From assembly GCA_018606805.1 (NCBI GenBank), contig JAGYWI010000004.1:1-64000 (forward strand): 64,000 bases of DNA, given 5' to 3'. This DNA is from Candidatus Magnetomicrobium cryptolimnococcus. GTDB lineage: Bacteria > Nitrospirota > Thermodesulfovibrionia > Thermodesulfovibrionales > Magnetobacteriaceae. The notes under the pieces were generated by a model, which was not told where the DNA came from, ran no database searches, and saw only the letters and a list, made by a program, of their open reading frames with translations. Both the position numbers and the translations under genes were made by a program. Positions 34,700 through 44,549 of the stretch are shown here, piece by piece (within the stretch, counting starts at the first letter, position 1; the number at the start of each line of letters is the position of its first letter).

Positions 34700-36733
34700 T
34701 TAAAAGCAGTGTGCTGATAATTTTATATCCATATCTTTATAGTATTGTGAAGCCTTTTTATGATTTGGAATAAGTTCAAGGCATTTTAAAAGTAGCTCTT
34801 GAGCGTACTTGTATTGTTTCTGATTTAACGATATTTCGGCAAGATGAAAGTAAGCTCCGCCTCTGTGGAGTTTTTCTACATGTTTCCTATCAAGCAAGGC
34901 GTTAAAATATTCAATTGCTTTATCTATCACTCCAGCTCTCTTACACGCTGATGCAAGGGTGTATAATTCATAATTAATTTCATGTTGAAATTTTTGTTCT
35001 TCCTCTAAAAAATAGACTATAGCCTTTTCTATATCACCTATTAAACTGTATGCAAGAGAAAGCTCTCCACGAACGTACATTTCCTCTGGCTCTTCTTCTA
35101 AGGCATTTTTTAGATACTCTATACATTTATCCATATTGCCTTCTAAACGTAATATCCTTCCTATATGAAATTTGGCAATAGCCTTTGGAAATCTGTCGTC
35201 TTCTTTTTCAAAATATAAGAGGGCTTGGTTTATATCTTGTTTTTCTATAAATGTCAGAGCTATTTCAAAATATAGCCATTCTAAGTATCCGTATTCATCT
35301 AAAGTGTTAAATAAGATGTTTAATGACTCATCACGGTGTTTTTTTAGCCTCATGATACGTCCAAGATGAATCTTTATGACAGGTTTGGGATAAAGTTCTT
35401 CTTCCTTTTGCATCTCCTTAATTGCCATATCTAACATATTTTGTTCAATGTATGTAAGCGCCTTATGAAAGTGAATCCACTCAATGGGTGCACCTTTGTC
35501 ATCCACTAAGTTTTCGAACTCTTTTATGGACTCTTCGTATTTTTTTAATTCTCTAAGCCGTACGCCAACGTTATAACTTACAGTGTTTAGGTAAACTGGA
35601 AAGTGTTTTTCACGTTTTTTTGGGTTAATACAAAATTGATGAAGAGGCTCTATGGTTTTATCCCATGTAAAATTTTCTTTTATAAGGGTTCTGGCATTAG
35701 TTTTTAGTGGACTTATATCCTTATAATTTTTTAATATATAACGTATAACTTCTCTAAATAAATATTCGTCAGATGGCTCAACGCACCAACCGGCGTTGTA
35801 CTTATTTATAAGGTCTGCAATATTCATATAAGCACTAGTTATAATGGGCAAACCGCAAGAAAGATAATCAACTGTTTTAAAAGGAGATGAAAGGTGTCTT
35901 TCGGGGCTATCTTTTGATATATCTACGCCGATGCTTGAGGCAGAAAAAATATTAAGCATTTCCTTGTATGATAATAGGGGTTTAAAAGACACCCTATCGC
36001 TTTTTTTTAATATATTTGGTATGTCTATATACTTTCTATTTATATAACAGTTGTATGGAAAGCGTCCACCTATAATATTTAGAGTGCCATAGGAGGCACG
36101 TTCTAACTCATCTATAATTATGTTAAGAAATAAAATCGGGTCTTGCCATGGCCAAAACATCCCCCCCCATACAAATACTGGTTCAGACGGTTGTTCTTGT
36201 AATGGAGGAAGATGAGGATTTGCAGAAATAGGAATAATTCCCATATTATCTACTGTGGTATCCACACCAGCCAACATCAACCATGGGATATAGTAATACC
36301 ATTGACGTTGATTTGAGCAGATGAAATAATCTCCATAAGCTATAGATTTAATTTTGTTTTCTATCTCTAACTCCATAGGTATGCCTTGACTTTGTACCTC
36401 TAATAGATATGATGCTGGTAAATCAAAGGCTATGGGAATATCGCCGACGCTTTTTAAAAGTTCTAAATTACCGTGCCACTCCCTAACAACAACATCTGGT
36501 TTTACTATATTTAAAGTGCGTCTTAGGCTTACTGTAGAGTGCCAATATAGTTCATATGTAGATTTCACAGCATCTGAGCAATCATTATATATTGCCTTTG
36601 GCACGGCGTAACAGACATCGTGCCCTTTAGACTTAAGTCCTTCTCCTATCATCCTTGCCCTTGATGAAGCACCTGTTGTTACATGCTCATCGTGAAAAGG
36701 TATGTCGGTTAGAAGAATTAAAACTTTTGACAT
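34700..36733 (-). CDS. Glycosyltransferase (GT4-like) fused to TPR repeats
   Basis: The N-terminal ~370 residues look like a GT-B glycosyltransferase, with VWGGMFWPWQDPILFLNII, SIGVDISKDSPERHLSSPFKTVDYLSCGLPIITS (acceptor/donor domain hinge) and GWCVEPSD. From ~385 the chain is a run of tetratricopeptide repeats (YEESIKEFENLV, MDKCIEYLKNALEEEPEEM, IDKAIEYFNALLDR). The substrate is unknown. A good ribosome-binding site (GGAGGC) precedes the ATG. It follows the MsbA-like gene and may add sugars to LPS or another surface glycan. Confidence 0.75.
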   Translation of the reverse strand: MSKVLILLTDIPFHDEHVTTGASSRARMIGEGLKSKGHDVCYAVPKAIYNDCSDAVKSTYELYWHSTVSLRRTLNIVKPDVVVREWHGNLELLKSVGDIPIAFDLPASYLLEVQSQGIPMELEIENKIKSIAYGDYFICSNQRQWYYYIPWLMLAGVDTTVDNMGIIPISANPHLPPLQEQPSEPVFVWGGMFWPWQDPILFLNIIIDELERASYGTLNIIGGRFPYNCYINRKYIDIPNILKKSDRVSFKPLLSYKEMLNIFSASSIGVDISKDSPERHLSSPFKTVDYLSCGLPIITSAYMNIADLINKYNAGWCVEPSDEYLFREVIRYILKNYKDISPLKTNARTLIKENFTWDKTIEPLHQFCINPKKREKHFPVYLNTVSYNVGVRLRELKKYEESIKEFENLVDDKGAPIEWIHFHKALTYIEQNMLDMAIKEMQKEEELYPKPVIKIHLGRIMRLKKHRDESLNILFNTLDEYGYLEWLYFEIALTFIEKQDINQALLYFEKEDDRFPKAIAKFHIGRILRLEGNMDKCIEYLKNALEEEPEEMYVRGELSLAYSLIGDIEKAIVYFLEEEQKFQHEINYELYTLASACKRAGVIDKAIEYFNALLDRKHVEKLHRGGAYFHLAEISLNQKQYKYAQELLLKCLELIPNHKKASQYYKDMDIKLSAHCF

Positions 36734-36766
36734 AAAACTTAGCCTCCATTATTGTTTTTCAGGCAA

Positions 36767-38482
36767 CTAACTTTTAGTATATATGTTATAAAGTTTCATA
36801 TATGTTTCATTAATGGTGATAAGCTCGTCATGTTTTCCTATATCTTTAACCATACCGTCTTCTATTACAACGATTCTGTTGGCATTTTTTATAGTAGAAA
36901 GACGGTGGGCTATGACAATAGTGGTTCTATTTTTCATTAATTTTTCAAGTGCTTGTTGAACAAGGGACTCGGACACTGAATCGAGTGAGGAGGTTGCCTC
37001 ATCTAAGATTAAGATAGGTGGGTTTTTTAATATAGCTCGCGCTATTGCTATTCGTTGCCTTTGACCGCCAGATAGATTAAGACCTCTTTCACCTATTACG
37101 GTATCGTAGCCATCGGGTAATTTATCTATAAATTCATCGGCATAAGCCAGTGCTGCTGCTTCCTTTATGCTTTTAAAATCCGCATTTGGTTTACCAAATG
37201 ATATGTTTTCTTTTATTGTATCATTAAAAAGCATAATATCTTGACTTACAATCCCCATAAGACTGCGTAAATCCTCCAGTTTATATTCTCTTATGTCTAC
37301 ACCATCTATTTTAATGGAGCCAGATAGGACATCGTAAAACCTTGGGATTAGGCTTACAAAGGTGGTTTTGCCAGCACCACTTGGGCCAACTATGGCAAGT
37401 AATTCATTTGTTTCTATGTGAATACTTACATTATTTATTACTAATGAAGATGAGGCTAAATAAGAAAATGAAACATTTACAAATGTAATCCCATTTGTAA
37501 ATTTATCAAGTTTTTGTGTGCCTGAGCGCTCTATGTTGGTGTGTAATACGTACTCGATTCTTTCAATAGCGGCATTTATCCTTTGAAGTGAGGTGTAAGA
37601 TTCACCTATTTGCTTTATGGGACTAAACACTAAATATATTGATGTTATAATAGACCCAAAAGCCCCCACCGTAAGAGCCCCATCCATTACACGGTAGCCA
37701 CCATAAAAAAGCACCGTACCAAGGGCAAGCCCCGTCATAATGTCCGTAAGCAATTTAGCTATCTCTTTAGATTTAATAGCGCGACGATTTTGTCTAAAGA
37801 CATCCTTATTTTCGTCTACAAATTTTTTACTTTTGTAATCTGCCCTATTAAACACCTTTATTACCTTAATCCCAGTTATAGATTCTTGTAGACTTTGGGT
37901 AAGTAAGGATAATTTGTTTTGGGCATCAAGGCTTCTGTTTTTAACCTTTTTGCCAAGTTTCTTTGTACTATAGGCAAGTAATGGTACAAGGACTAGGCTC
38001 ATTAGTGTTACATCCCATTTCTGATAAAAAGCTACACCAAGGAGGAGTACTACCTTTGGCACTTCTATAATGGCTGCTCGTATTACCTCTGAAAATAATG
38101 CCTCAAGTAGCGTTACATCGCTTATAACCCTTGATAAAAGCATGCCGGAGGTTTCTTTGTCAAAATACCCGGCTGGCATGTATAGTATATGGTCGTGCAT
38201 CTTATTTCTTGTATCTCTAATTAATGAAAGCCCGGCTGTTTTCATTAAATATTGTTGCCAGTAATGAAAAAAACCCTTAGCTGTAAATAATAGTATTACG
38301 GCAAAGGGGACAAATTGAAAATATGTATATTTTTTTTCAACAAAAATAACATCAAGTGCTGGTTTGACAAGCCAAGCAATGCCACCCGTTAGCACCGATA
38401 CCATAAATCCGCACACTATCGCTATAGTTACTGTACGCCAGTACGGTTTTGTCATTTCAATTAGCTTTTTTGATGTATTCAT
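36767..38482 (-). CDS. msbA: Lipid A export ABC transporter MsbA-like
   Basis: Half-size exporter that probably flips lipid A-core across the inner membrane. The 571-residue protein has six membrane segments in the first ~310 residues and a C-terminal ATPase with Walker A GPSGAGKTT, signature LSGGQRQR, Walker B ILILDEATSSLD and H-loop AHRLST. The next-door LpxL-like acyltransferase, 4 bases upstream, supports lipid A rather than drug export. Confidence 0.85.
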   Translation of the reverse strand: MNTSKKLIEMTKPYWRTVTIAIVCGFMVSVLTGGIAWLVKPALDVIFVEKKYTYFQFVPFAVILLFTAKGFFHYWQQYLMKTAGLSLIRDTRNKMHDHILYMPAGYFDKETSGMLLSRVISDVTLLEALFSEVIRAAIIEVPKVVLLLGVAFYQKWDVTLMSLVLVPLLAYSTKKLGKKVKNRSLDAQNKLSLLTQSLQESITGIKVIKVFNRADYKSKKFVDENKDVFRQNRRAIKSKEIAKLLTDIMTGLALGTVLFYGGYRVMDGALTVGAFGSIITSIYLVFSPIKQIGESYTSLQRINAAIERIEYVLHTNIERSGTQKLDKFTNGITFVNVSFSYLASSSLVINNVSIHIETNELLAIVGPSGAGKTTFVSLIPRFYDVLSGSIKIDGVDIREYKLEDLRSLMGIVSQDIMLFNDTIKENISFGKPNADFKSIKEAAALAYADEFIDKLPDGYDTVIGERGLNLSGGQRQRIAIARAILKNPPILILDEATSSLDSVSESLVQQALEKLMKNRTTIVIAHRLSTIKNANRIVVIEDGMVKDIGKHDELITINETYMKLYNIYTKS

Positions 38483-38486
38483 TATC

Positions 38487-39371
38487 CTATACCCGTTTCC
38501 ATCGCCGATGTATCCACAACCACTGCTCAGGGTTTTCCTTTACATAGTTTTCAACGTATTTAGTAAAATTCTGTGTATCTTCTATCATAGCCATTTGAGC
38601 ATCTTTAGTCTCGGAAAGGTACACCTGCGGATATATTGTTATAACGTGGCCACCTTTTTCCCTTTTTATAAATGCCGGCACAACACTTGCGCCTGTCCTT
38701 CTCGCTAAAAGGGCAGGAAACTTGGTAGTCCACGCCCCTTTGCCCAAAAACTCCACCACATAGCCCTCATCCTTTAACACAGACTGGTCCATCAGTATGC
38801 CAACACACCCATTAGCCTTCAAGGCGGTCATTATTTTTCTAACAGCTCCTTTTTTATATATAACCTCATTTCCATATTTAGCACGTACGTTTTCAACAAA
38901 TGCGTTTAAATAAGGGTTATTTTGTCGTCTAGCAACTACAGAGCTTTTGTCTATTTTTACAGAAAATAAAAGAGCAAGTAGCTCCCAGTTGCCACCGTGT
39001 GCCGTAATTATCAAAACCCCCCTACCCTTTGACTTAGCTGCATGATAGTTTTCAATGCCAACTACATCAATAGAGTCTATTATATCTTGTCCAACCCCAT
39101 AATATATCCTAGCCAGTTCCGAAAAAGAATAGCCAAGATTGATAAAACAGCCTTTAGCTATTTGTCTTGGCGTTTTTTTGCCCCTTTTAAGTGTTAAAAA
39201 ACTATTACTTATATTATTTATAGCAATATTACGTCTTTTTCCCCATAATAAATACAACAAATAGCCTAAAAACCTACCAAGTTGTAACGATAGTTTACGC
39301 GGTAACAAGACAAACGGCAACACTGCTATAGCTAAAAAAACAGCCTCAATTATCCATCTGATTTTCTTCAT
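38487..39371 (-). CDS. Lipid A biosynthesis acyltransferase, LpxL/HtrB family
   Basis: Adds a secondary acyl chain to lipid A at the inner membrane. The 294-residue protein has an N-terminal membrane helix and the HX4E catalytic motif in TAHGGNWELL, followed by GVLIMDQS-like VGILMDQSVLKDEG and VPAFIKREKGGHVITI. It lies between the HD-domain gene and msbA with almost no spacing, so one mRNA is likely. LpxL or LpxM specificity cannot be told from sequence. Confidence 0.9.
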   Translation of the reverse strand: MKKIRWIIEAVFLAIAVLPFVLLPRKLSLQLGRFLGYLLYLLWGKRRNIAINNISNSFLTLKRGKKTPRQIAKGCFINLGYSFSELARIYYGVGQDIIDSIDVVGIENYHAAKSKGRGVLIITAHGGNWELLALLFSVKIDKSSVVARRQNNPYLNAFVENVRAKYGNEVIYKKGAVRKIMTALKANGCVGILMDQSVLKDEGYVVEFLGKGAWTTKFPALLARRTGASVVPAFIKREKGGHVITIYPQVYLSETKDAQMAMIEDTQNFTKYVENYVKENPEQWLWIHRRWKRV

Positions 39372-39884
39372 TTATAACTTCATCCACGAGTAAATCTCCT
39401 CGTGTAGGTTAATGAATCTAAATACAGCCGGATTTTGGCTGCCAAGACGCCTTTTAAAGCGCCCCAGTGCCTCCTCAAACGTTACTACCTTAACCCCAAC
39501 AACTAAATTATCGGCATACGCTACAATCTTTTCTTCAACCGTTTCAGGCAAATAATCCTTTGGCGGCAGCCCCAGTGCCCTTGCTTCATCCATAGTTAGC
39601 CCTGAACCTATGTGTCTTTCTATTATATATAACACCTTTTCATCAAAACCAAGCCCTCTGGCTATCCTAACCCCCTCAACGCCATGCGCTATTCCATGGG
39701 TTTGACTGCGCCCAATATCGTGATACATAGCCCCAAGGCGCAGGGTTTCCATATCCACCTCTACAACTTTAACCGTCATACCTATATCAAGCGCCAATTT
39801 GGTAACTGCTTCCACATGCGCAATAACGTCCAAGGGACAATTGACCTTTTTTAATGTTTCAATTTCAATACTATTTTCTTTCAT
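39372..39884 (-). CDS. HD-domain phosphohydrolase-like protein
   Basis: The 170-residue protein has an HD-type metal-binding pattern: VIAHVEAVTKLALDIG, then LGAMYHDIGRSQTHGIAHGVEGVRIARGLG and VLYIIERHIGSG. It resembles the TIGR00295 group of small HD proteins, whose substrate is unknown. The start overlaps the YkgJ-family gene by 14 bases and its stop adjoins the acyltransferase start. Confidence 0.82.
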   Translation of the reverse strand: MKENSIEIETLKKVNCPLDVIAHVEAVTKLALDIGMTVKVVEVDMETLRLGAMYHDIGRSQTHGIAHGVEGVRIARGLGFDEKVLYIIERHIGSGLTMDEARALGLPPKDYLPETVEEKIVAYADNLVVGVKVVTFEEALGRFKRRLGSQNPAVFRFINLHEEIYSWMKL

Positions 39885-40653
39885 ATTCCTTTTTTAAAAA
39901 CATCGTTGGTTCTTTAAAAAGCACATATTTTAACCATCTAAGGGCAAATTTCTGTAGCTCCAACTCACTTTCCTTTATCATAAAAATGTACTCCTCCTCT
40001 ATATCAAATACGTCAAAGAATCGGCTTTCAAAAACAAAACTTTTAAACGTATCAAGGTCATAACTAGCCATATAAAACATCTTAATACTTTTTTCATCAG
40101 GGTTAACACCAACCCCAACTGTTTTTTTGTTAATAATTATGTCAATCCAATCTTTATTAACATCATCATAGACATCAATCCCTTGCTCCATACGCCAGTT
40201 GGCTATAACCCACTCATTTGGCTCTTTAAAACCTTGACAGTGCTCTTCTTTTAATAAAAAATAAAAATCCCCTCCACTATGAGACTTTAAAGCACCCATC
40301 CCTACCGGATAATACCTGCACGCTACAGGTCTATCATTATAAATCAAACACCCCTCCATCGGTCTTACAAAAACACACCGTCCGTCTTCATTCATATTCA
40401 TCTTTATCATAGGCACCTGCGACTTCGTAAGTATAACCGTTTGCGTATATTTAAGCAGTAGTTCAGAGCTGTTAATGCCAAGATGGTTTTTCATCCTAAC
40501 TATATCATAAGGGGTTAAAAATATATCCAAATCGCCACAACACTTTGTAAAACAACTTACCCCCTTGTGGCAGTTAAAGTGAAATGTATCATTTCTTTTT
40601 AATTGCACAGTTTCAACCGGTGAGTTTGCTAACTTACTAAATACACTTTCCAT
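39871..40653 (-). CDS. YkgJ family cysteine-cluster protein
   Basis: The 260-residue protein has the YkgJ-type cysteine arrangement (GVSCFTKCCGDLDIFLTPYDIVRMK, then GCLIYNDRPVACRYYPVGMG), which suggests binding of zinc or an Fe-S cluster. The C-terminal half is unassigned. It is the first gene of the minus-strand series leading to msbA and the glycosyltransferase. The function of the family is unknown. Confidence 0.8.
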   Translation of the reverse strand: MESVFSKLANSPVETVQLKRNDTFHFNCHKGVSCFTKCCGDLDIFLTPYDIVRMKNHLGINSSELLLKYTQTVILTKSQVPMIKMNMNEDGRCVFVRPMEGCLIYNDRPVACRYYPVGMGALKSHSGGDFYFLLKEEHCQGFKEPNEWVIANWRMEQGIDVYDDVNKDWIDIIINKKTVGVGVNPDEKSIKMFYMASYDLDTFKSFVFESRFFDVFDIEEEYIFMIKESELELQKFALRWLKYVLFKEPTMFLKKEYERK

Positions 40654-40691
40654 AATTATTGTTCTCCATTTATTTTAAAAAATAAGCCACT

Positions 40692-40814
40692 CATAAGGAA
40701 ACAAATACATAGTGAGGGCGCTGCCTTCACACCCTTGAACCCAAAAACACTATTTCATGAGACATAATAAAAAATACTGCCATTATTTTTTGCAAACCAT
40801 TTTTATTTTGGTAT
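40692..40814. repeat. Family 3 repeat followed by the 25-bp element
   Basis: Positions 40692-40750 carry GGAAACAAATACATAGTGAG and CTTGAACCCAAAAACAC, the reverse complement of the unit at 21768-21862 but shorter in the middle. The 25-bp element TTGCAAACCA...TTTTGGTAT follows at 40790-40814. A GAGACATAA-(T/C)AAAAAA stretch before it recurs at 46319-46331. Confidence 0.75.
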
Positions 40815-40817
40815 AAT

Positions 40818-42935
40818 TCATATTTCTATTGTAAACTCTGCTCCATCATCTATATTCTTAACGCTTAATTGTCCTGCCATGTTCTTCTCGATAATAGTTT
40901 TAGACATGTACAGACCAATACCAACGCCTCTCCACTGTTCTTTTGTTGTGAAATAAGGCTCAAAGACACGTTCAATTATATCTGCATGTATGCCTCCGCC
41001 ATTATCCTGTATATGAATAACCACTTTATTCTTGTTTCCATCTGAATAAGTGCTTATCTTTATAATGCCTTGATAATTTTCAGTTTCTAAGGCTTTTCCT
41101 TTTTCCAAAATAGCGTCTTTTGCATTATTAATAATGTTTATCAATGCCTGTTTAAACTCATTAGGGTAGCCGCAGATTGTGAGGGATTTATTGTCTTGCA
41201 GATTTAATTGAAATGTTATATTATTGTTCTTAAACTGATACTCGATTAATTTAATGACTTCTTTGATAACTTCTTTTGTGTCAAAGAGGGCTTTTTCTTT
41301 TGATGGTTTGAAGAAATTCCTAAAGTCATCAATTGTTTTAGACATAAACATTAACTGTTGCCTTACGTTATCTATATTATTATTTAGATATTCCTCACAT
41401 AACTGACCATGTTTATAAGCATCTTTAAGGTCTATGAGGAAAGCGCTTACGGCATTAAGGGGTTGGCGCCATTGATGGGCTATTGCGCCGATCATCTCAC
41501 CCATTGCCGCTAATTTTGATTGCTGGATTAATAACCTTTCTTTTTCTATTTTCTTTTCAGTTTCCTCTTTAACCTTATCCTCAAGGATTCTGTTTAGTTC
41601 ATTGAGTTGTTCAATATAGCGTTTTCGTTCAACCTGCTGCCACATGCCGTTTGCCAGTAGTTCGAGCTGGCGCAGGTCTGTATGGTTGTATTCCTTGTCT
41701 TTATTGCCTACTGCTACAACTGCAGCTATTTTATTGTATGAAAACACTGGTACTACCATTACGCGTCTAAGTTCTACATGGCCTTTAGGATACCCCTTTT
41801 TATATATGTTTGGCGCTGTGTAATCGTTTACAATGATAGCCTTTCTTTGGCGTATAGCTTCTGCCCATATTCCACCTTCTTCTACAATAAAATGCAGCGG
41901 CTTTTCAGGTGTAGTGCATTCTTTCATAACCGATTGCGACCATGAATAGGTATATAAAATCTTTTCGTCTTCGCTTATAAGACCGCAAAACCCTATTTTA
42001 CTCATTGTAAGTTTAATGCTTTCTTTTAACGTGTAATCGGAAATATCGTCTATTGACGCATTAGACATTTGATTTAACGTTACCATTGCTTCAAGACGCA
42101 GCTCATTAATATAATGCTCTTGTTCTACCTGCTTTCGTATACTAATATCTCTAAAGATGCCTTGAATGATTTTTCTGCCGCCAACTACCGTAACGCTAGA
42201 CCTTATCTCAACGGGAATCCTATGTCCGTCTTTGTGCTGAAGGTATACCTCGTTTATTACATCATTTCCCCTATTAACGGCATCGTTGAACACATCGTTA
42301 TAATGCTTAGCCTCTTTTTTAGGGTGCAGTTGTGTTTGGTGCATACCGATGATTTTTTCTTTATCCATGCCAAGCATCTCTTGTGCTTTTTGGTTTGCAT
42401 CAATTAAAATTCCCGTTTGTGCATCTGCAACGATTATGGCATCGCCTGCTGTTTCTACTAATTTGCGATATTTCTCTTCCGAGTTACGCAGTGCTAGTTC
42501 TATCTGCCTACGTTTTTGTCTATTTATAGCCTCTCTTAGTTCTCTTTCTATTGCTGGTGCTAATCGAGAGAGGTTATCTTTACCGATGTAATCATGAGCG
42601 CCGCTTCTTACCATATCAAAAGCTGTGTTTTCATCTATAATGCCTGACACCAAAATAAATGGTATATCAATTTTAGATTCTTTTAATATTCTAAGCGCCA
42701 CGGGGGCGCTAAAGTGTGGCATATTATAATCACAAACGATTATGTCCCATTGCTGCTCTTTAAGGGCTTTCTGCATAGCATCTTGTGTATCAATTACCTT
42801 TGTTGTTACAACGTATCCACTTTGCTTTAGTTTACGGGTAATTAAGAAGGCATCCTGCCTCGAGTCCTCTATTATCATTACATTTAACTTAGCATCTACA
42901 ACTTTATGCTCTATATTTGTCTCTAACGCTTTCAA
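40818..42935 (-). CDS. Receiver-PAS-GAF histidine kinase
   Basis: The 705-residue signalling protein has an N-terminal receiver domain with phospho-acceptor Asp69 (DIIVCDYNMPH), a PAS domain (~150-270, KYRKLVETAGDAIIVADA), a GAF-like domain (~290-430), a linker coiled coil, and a kinase core with the His in GAIAHQWRQPLNAVSAFL, N box IINNAKDAI and GVGIGLYMSK. No membrane segment is seen, so it is cytoplasmic. It is last in the corrinoid-protein operon, 7 bases after the small response regulator, and may read signals relayed by it. Confidence 0.9.
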   Translation of the reverse strand: MKALETNIEHKVVDAKLNVMIIEDSRQDAFLITRKLKQSGYVVTTKVIDTQDAMQKALKEQQWDIIVCDYNMPHFSAPVALRILKESKIDIPFILVSGIIDENTAFDMVRSGAHDYIGKDNLSRLAPAIERELREAINRQKRRQIELALRNSEEKYRKLVETAGDAIIVADAQTGILIDANQKAQEMLGMDKEKIIGMHQTQLHPKKEAKHYNDVFNDAVNRGNDVINEVYLQHKDGHRIPVEIRSSVTVVGGRKIIQGIFRDISIRKQVEQEHYINELRLEAMVTLNQMSNASIDDISDYTLKESIKLTMSKIGFCGLISEDEKILYTYSWSQSVMKECTTPEKPLHFIVEEGGIWAEAIRQRKAIIVNDYTAPNIYKKGYPKGHVELRRVMVVPVFSYNKIAAVVAVGNKDKEYNHTDLRQLELLANGMWQQVERKRYIEQLNELNRILEDKVKEETEKKIEKERLLIQQSKLAAMGEMIGAIAHQWRQPLNAVSAFLIDLKDAYKHGQLCEEYLNNNIDNVRQQLMFMSKTIDDFRNFFKPSKEKALFDTKEVIKEVIKLIEYQFKNNNITFQLNLQDNKSLTICGYPNEFKQALINIINNAKDAILEKGKALETENYQGIIKISTYSDGNKNKVVIHIQDNGGGIHADIIERVFEPYFTTKEQWRGVGIGLYMSKTIIEKNMAGQLSVKNIDDGAEFTIEI

Positions 42936-42942
42936 TGATTAT

Positions 42943-43386
42943 TTACCTAGGAAGTTTATTTAATACAACCCAATAGAAGCCTATTTCTGCGAGTGTTTTT
43001 GAAAATTTTTCAAAATTAACCGGTTTGGCTATATAACTATTGACCCTGAGACTGTAAGCTTCAACAATATCCCTATCTTCAGTTGATGAAGTTAGAACTA
43101 CTACCGGAATTTGTTTTGTCCGCTCATGTGCCCTTATTTTAGCAAGCACTTCCAGCCCGTCTACTTTTGGCAGCCTTAAATCAAGCAGCACTACTTTTGG
43201 CACATTTTTCTCCGATGCTATAGCTTCGTATTTGCCTTGACTGAAAATAAAGTCTAATGCCTCAGCACCGTCTTTAACCCATACCAGCTTGTTAGCAAGC
43301 TTATACTTCTTTAAAGCCCTTATAGCAAGATCAGCGTCTTGTTCGTTATCTTCTACAAGCAGTATCTCTACCTCATTTGAAACCAT
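42943..43386 (-). CDS. Single-domain response regulator, Rcp1-like
   Basis: The 147-residue protein is a lone receiver domain: acidic pocket [11 protein letters not shown], phospho-acceptor Asp69 in [13 protein letters not shown], Thr/Ser in VVLTSS and Lys in [12 protein letters not shown]. The pattern resembles receivers that partner phytochrome-like kinases. It has no output domain, so it probably passes phosphate between the two neighbouring kinases. Confidence 0.92.
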   Translation of the reverse strand: MVSNEVEILLVEDNEQDADLAIRALKKYKLANKLVWVKDGAEALDFIFSQGKYEAIASEKNVPKVVLLDLRLPKVDGLEVLAKIRAHERTKQIPVVVLTSSTEDRDIVEAYSLRVNSYIAKPVNFEKFSKTLAEIGFYWVVLNKLPR

Positions 43387-43400
43387 TTAAACCTCGTTCA

Positions 43401-44549
43401 TTAGGGCAATGTAAAATAAATCTCAGCCCCCTTATTAACCAACCCCTTTGCCCATACATCACCGCCGTGTTTGGTTATAATTTTCCTTACTATTGCTAAT
43501 CCTATTCCAGTGCCTTCAAATTCATCATCTCCGTGCAGTCTTCTAAAAACACCAAAGAGTTTATTTGAATATTCCATGTCAAAACCAGCACCGTTGTCTT
43601 TTATGTGATATACCTTTTTACCGTTTTCTATATTACATCCTATTTCTATCTTAGCACACTGTGTATTTCTGGTAAATTTAACAGCATTGCCGATTAGATT
43701 TACTATGGCTTGTCGTATCATTGCAGTGTCTCCGTAAGTTTCTGGAAGGGGTTTTATATCAAAATCTATATTCCTTTCTGATATAGTAAATTTAATATCA
43801 TTTATAACTGTCTCTACAATATCATTCATGTCTATCTTAAAGGATTCCAACTCCTTTCTTCCTATGCGGGAAAACGCCAATATATCATCAATGAGCTGTC
43901 CCATTTTATCAGTGCTTTTTCTTATAATATCGAGGAAAGATTTCCCCTCGTCGTTTAGTTTATCTGTATGGTCTTCTAATAACAACTCCGAGTAGCCATC
44001 AATAGCCCTAAGTGGTGCTCTCAGGTCATGAGATACGGAGTAGCTGAAGCCTTCAAGGTCTTTATTAGCCTCCAAAAGTGCTTCATATGTTCTTGCATTA
44101 GATACTGCAAGGGCAAGAACATTTACAATGCTAAGTGCAAGATTAAGGTAGTGATTTTTGTATTCACTAAAGGCAATGCCATCAACTTCTATAATGCCTA
44201 TGGTCTTATCTCTATATTTAATTTTAAGCTTAAACCCGTTGCCTGTTGCTGTCCATGAATAATCGTCTTCTAAGCTGTTAATTATATCTGAAACTGAGGG
44301 TTTTGGAATAACTGAATCCGGAAATAGTGTTACCTCAGCGGGTTTGCCCTCATTTATAGAAACGTAGACTACGCGTGAGGGAGCGCATATAGTTCTAAAT
44401 AGAGTAATAATCTTATCTATTGCCTCTGTCTCAGACATAACCTCTGTAATAGAACCTAATAGCTCAAAACACATGGCATAGTCTGCAAGCTGTTTTTTTA
44501 TTAGCGATAATTCTTCTTTATTGGCAGTATCTGTCATTATTCTATCCAA
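43401..44549 (-). CDS. GAF-domain histidine kinase, phytochrome-like core
   Basis: The 382-residue kinase has an N-terminal GAF-like domain (~20-150) and a kinase core with EGFSYSVSHDLRAPLRAIDGYSELLLEDH, N box QAIVNLIGNAVKFT and GTGIGLAIVRKIITKHGG. No bilin-type cysteine is evident. The start overlaps the UroD-fold gene by 13 bases, showing that it is expressed with that gene. The ligand of the GAF domain is unknown. Confidence 0.9.
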   Translation of the reverse strand: MDRIMTDTANKEELSLIKKQLADYAMCFELLGSITEVMSETEAIDKIITLFRTICAPSRVVYVSINEGKPAEVTLFPDSVIPKPSVSDIINSLEDDYSWTATGNGFKLKIKYRDKTIGIIEVDGIAFSEYKNHYLNLALSIVNVLALAVSNARTYEALLEANKDLEGFSYSVSHDLRAPLRAIDGYSELLLEDHTDKLNDEGKSFLDIIRKSTDKMGQLIDDILAFSRIGRKELESFKIDMNDIVETVINDIKFTISERNIDFDIKPLPETYGDTAMIRQAIVNLIGNAVKFTRNTQCAKIEIGCNIENGKKVYHIKDNGAGFDMEYSNKLFGVFRRLHGDDEFEGTGIGLAIVRKIITKHGGDVWAKGLVNKGAEIYFTLP

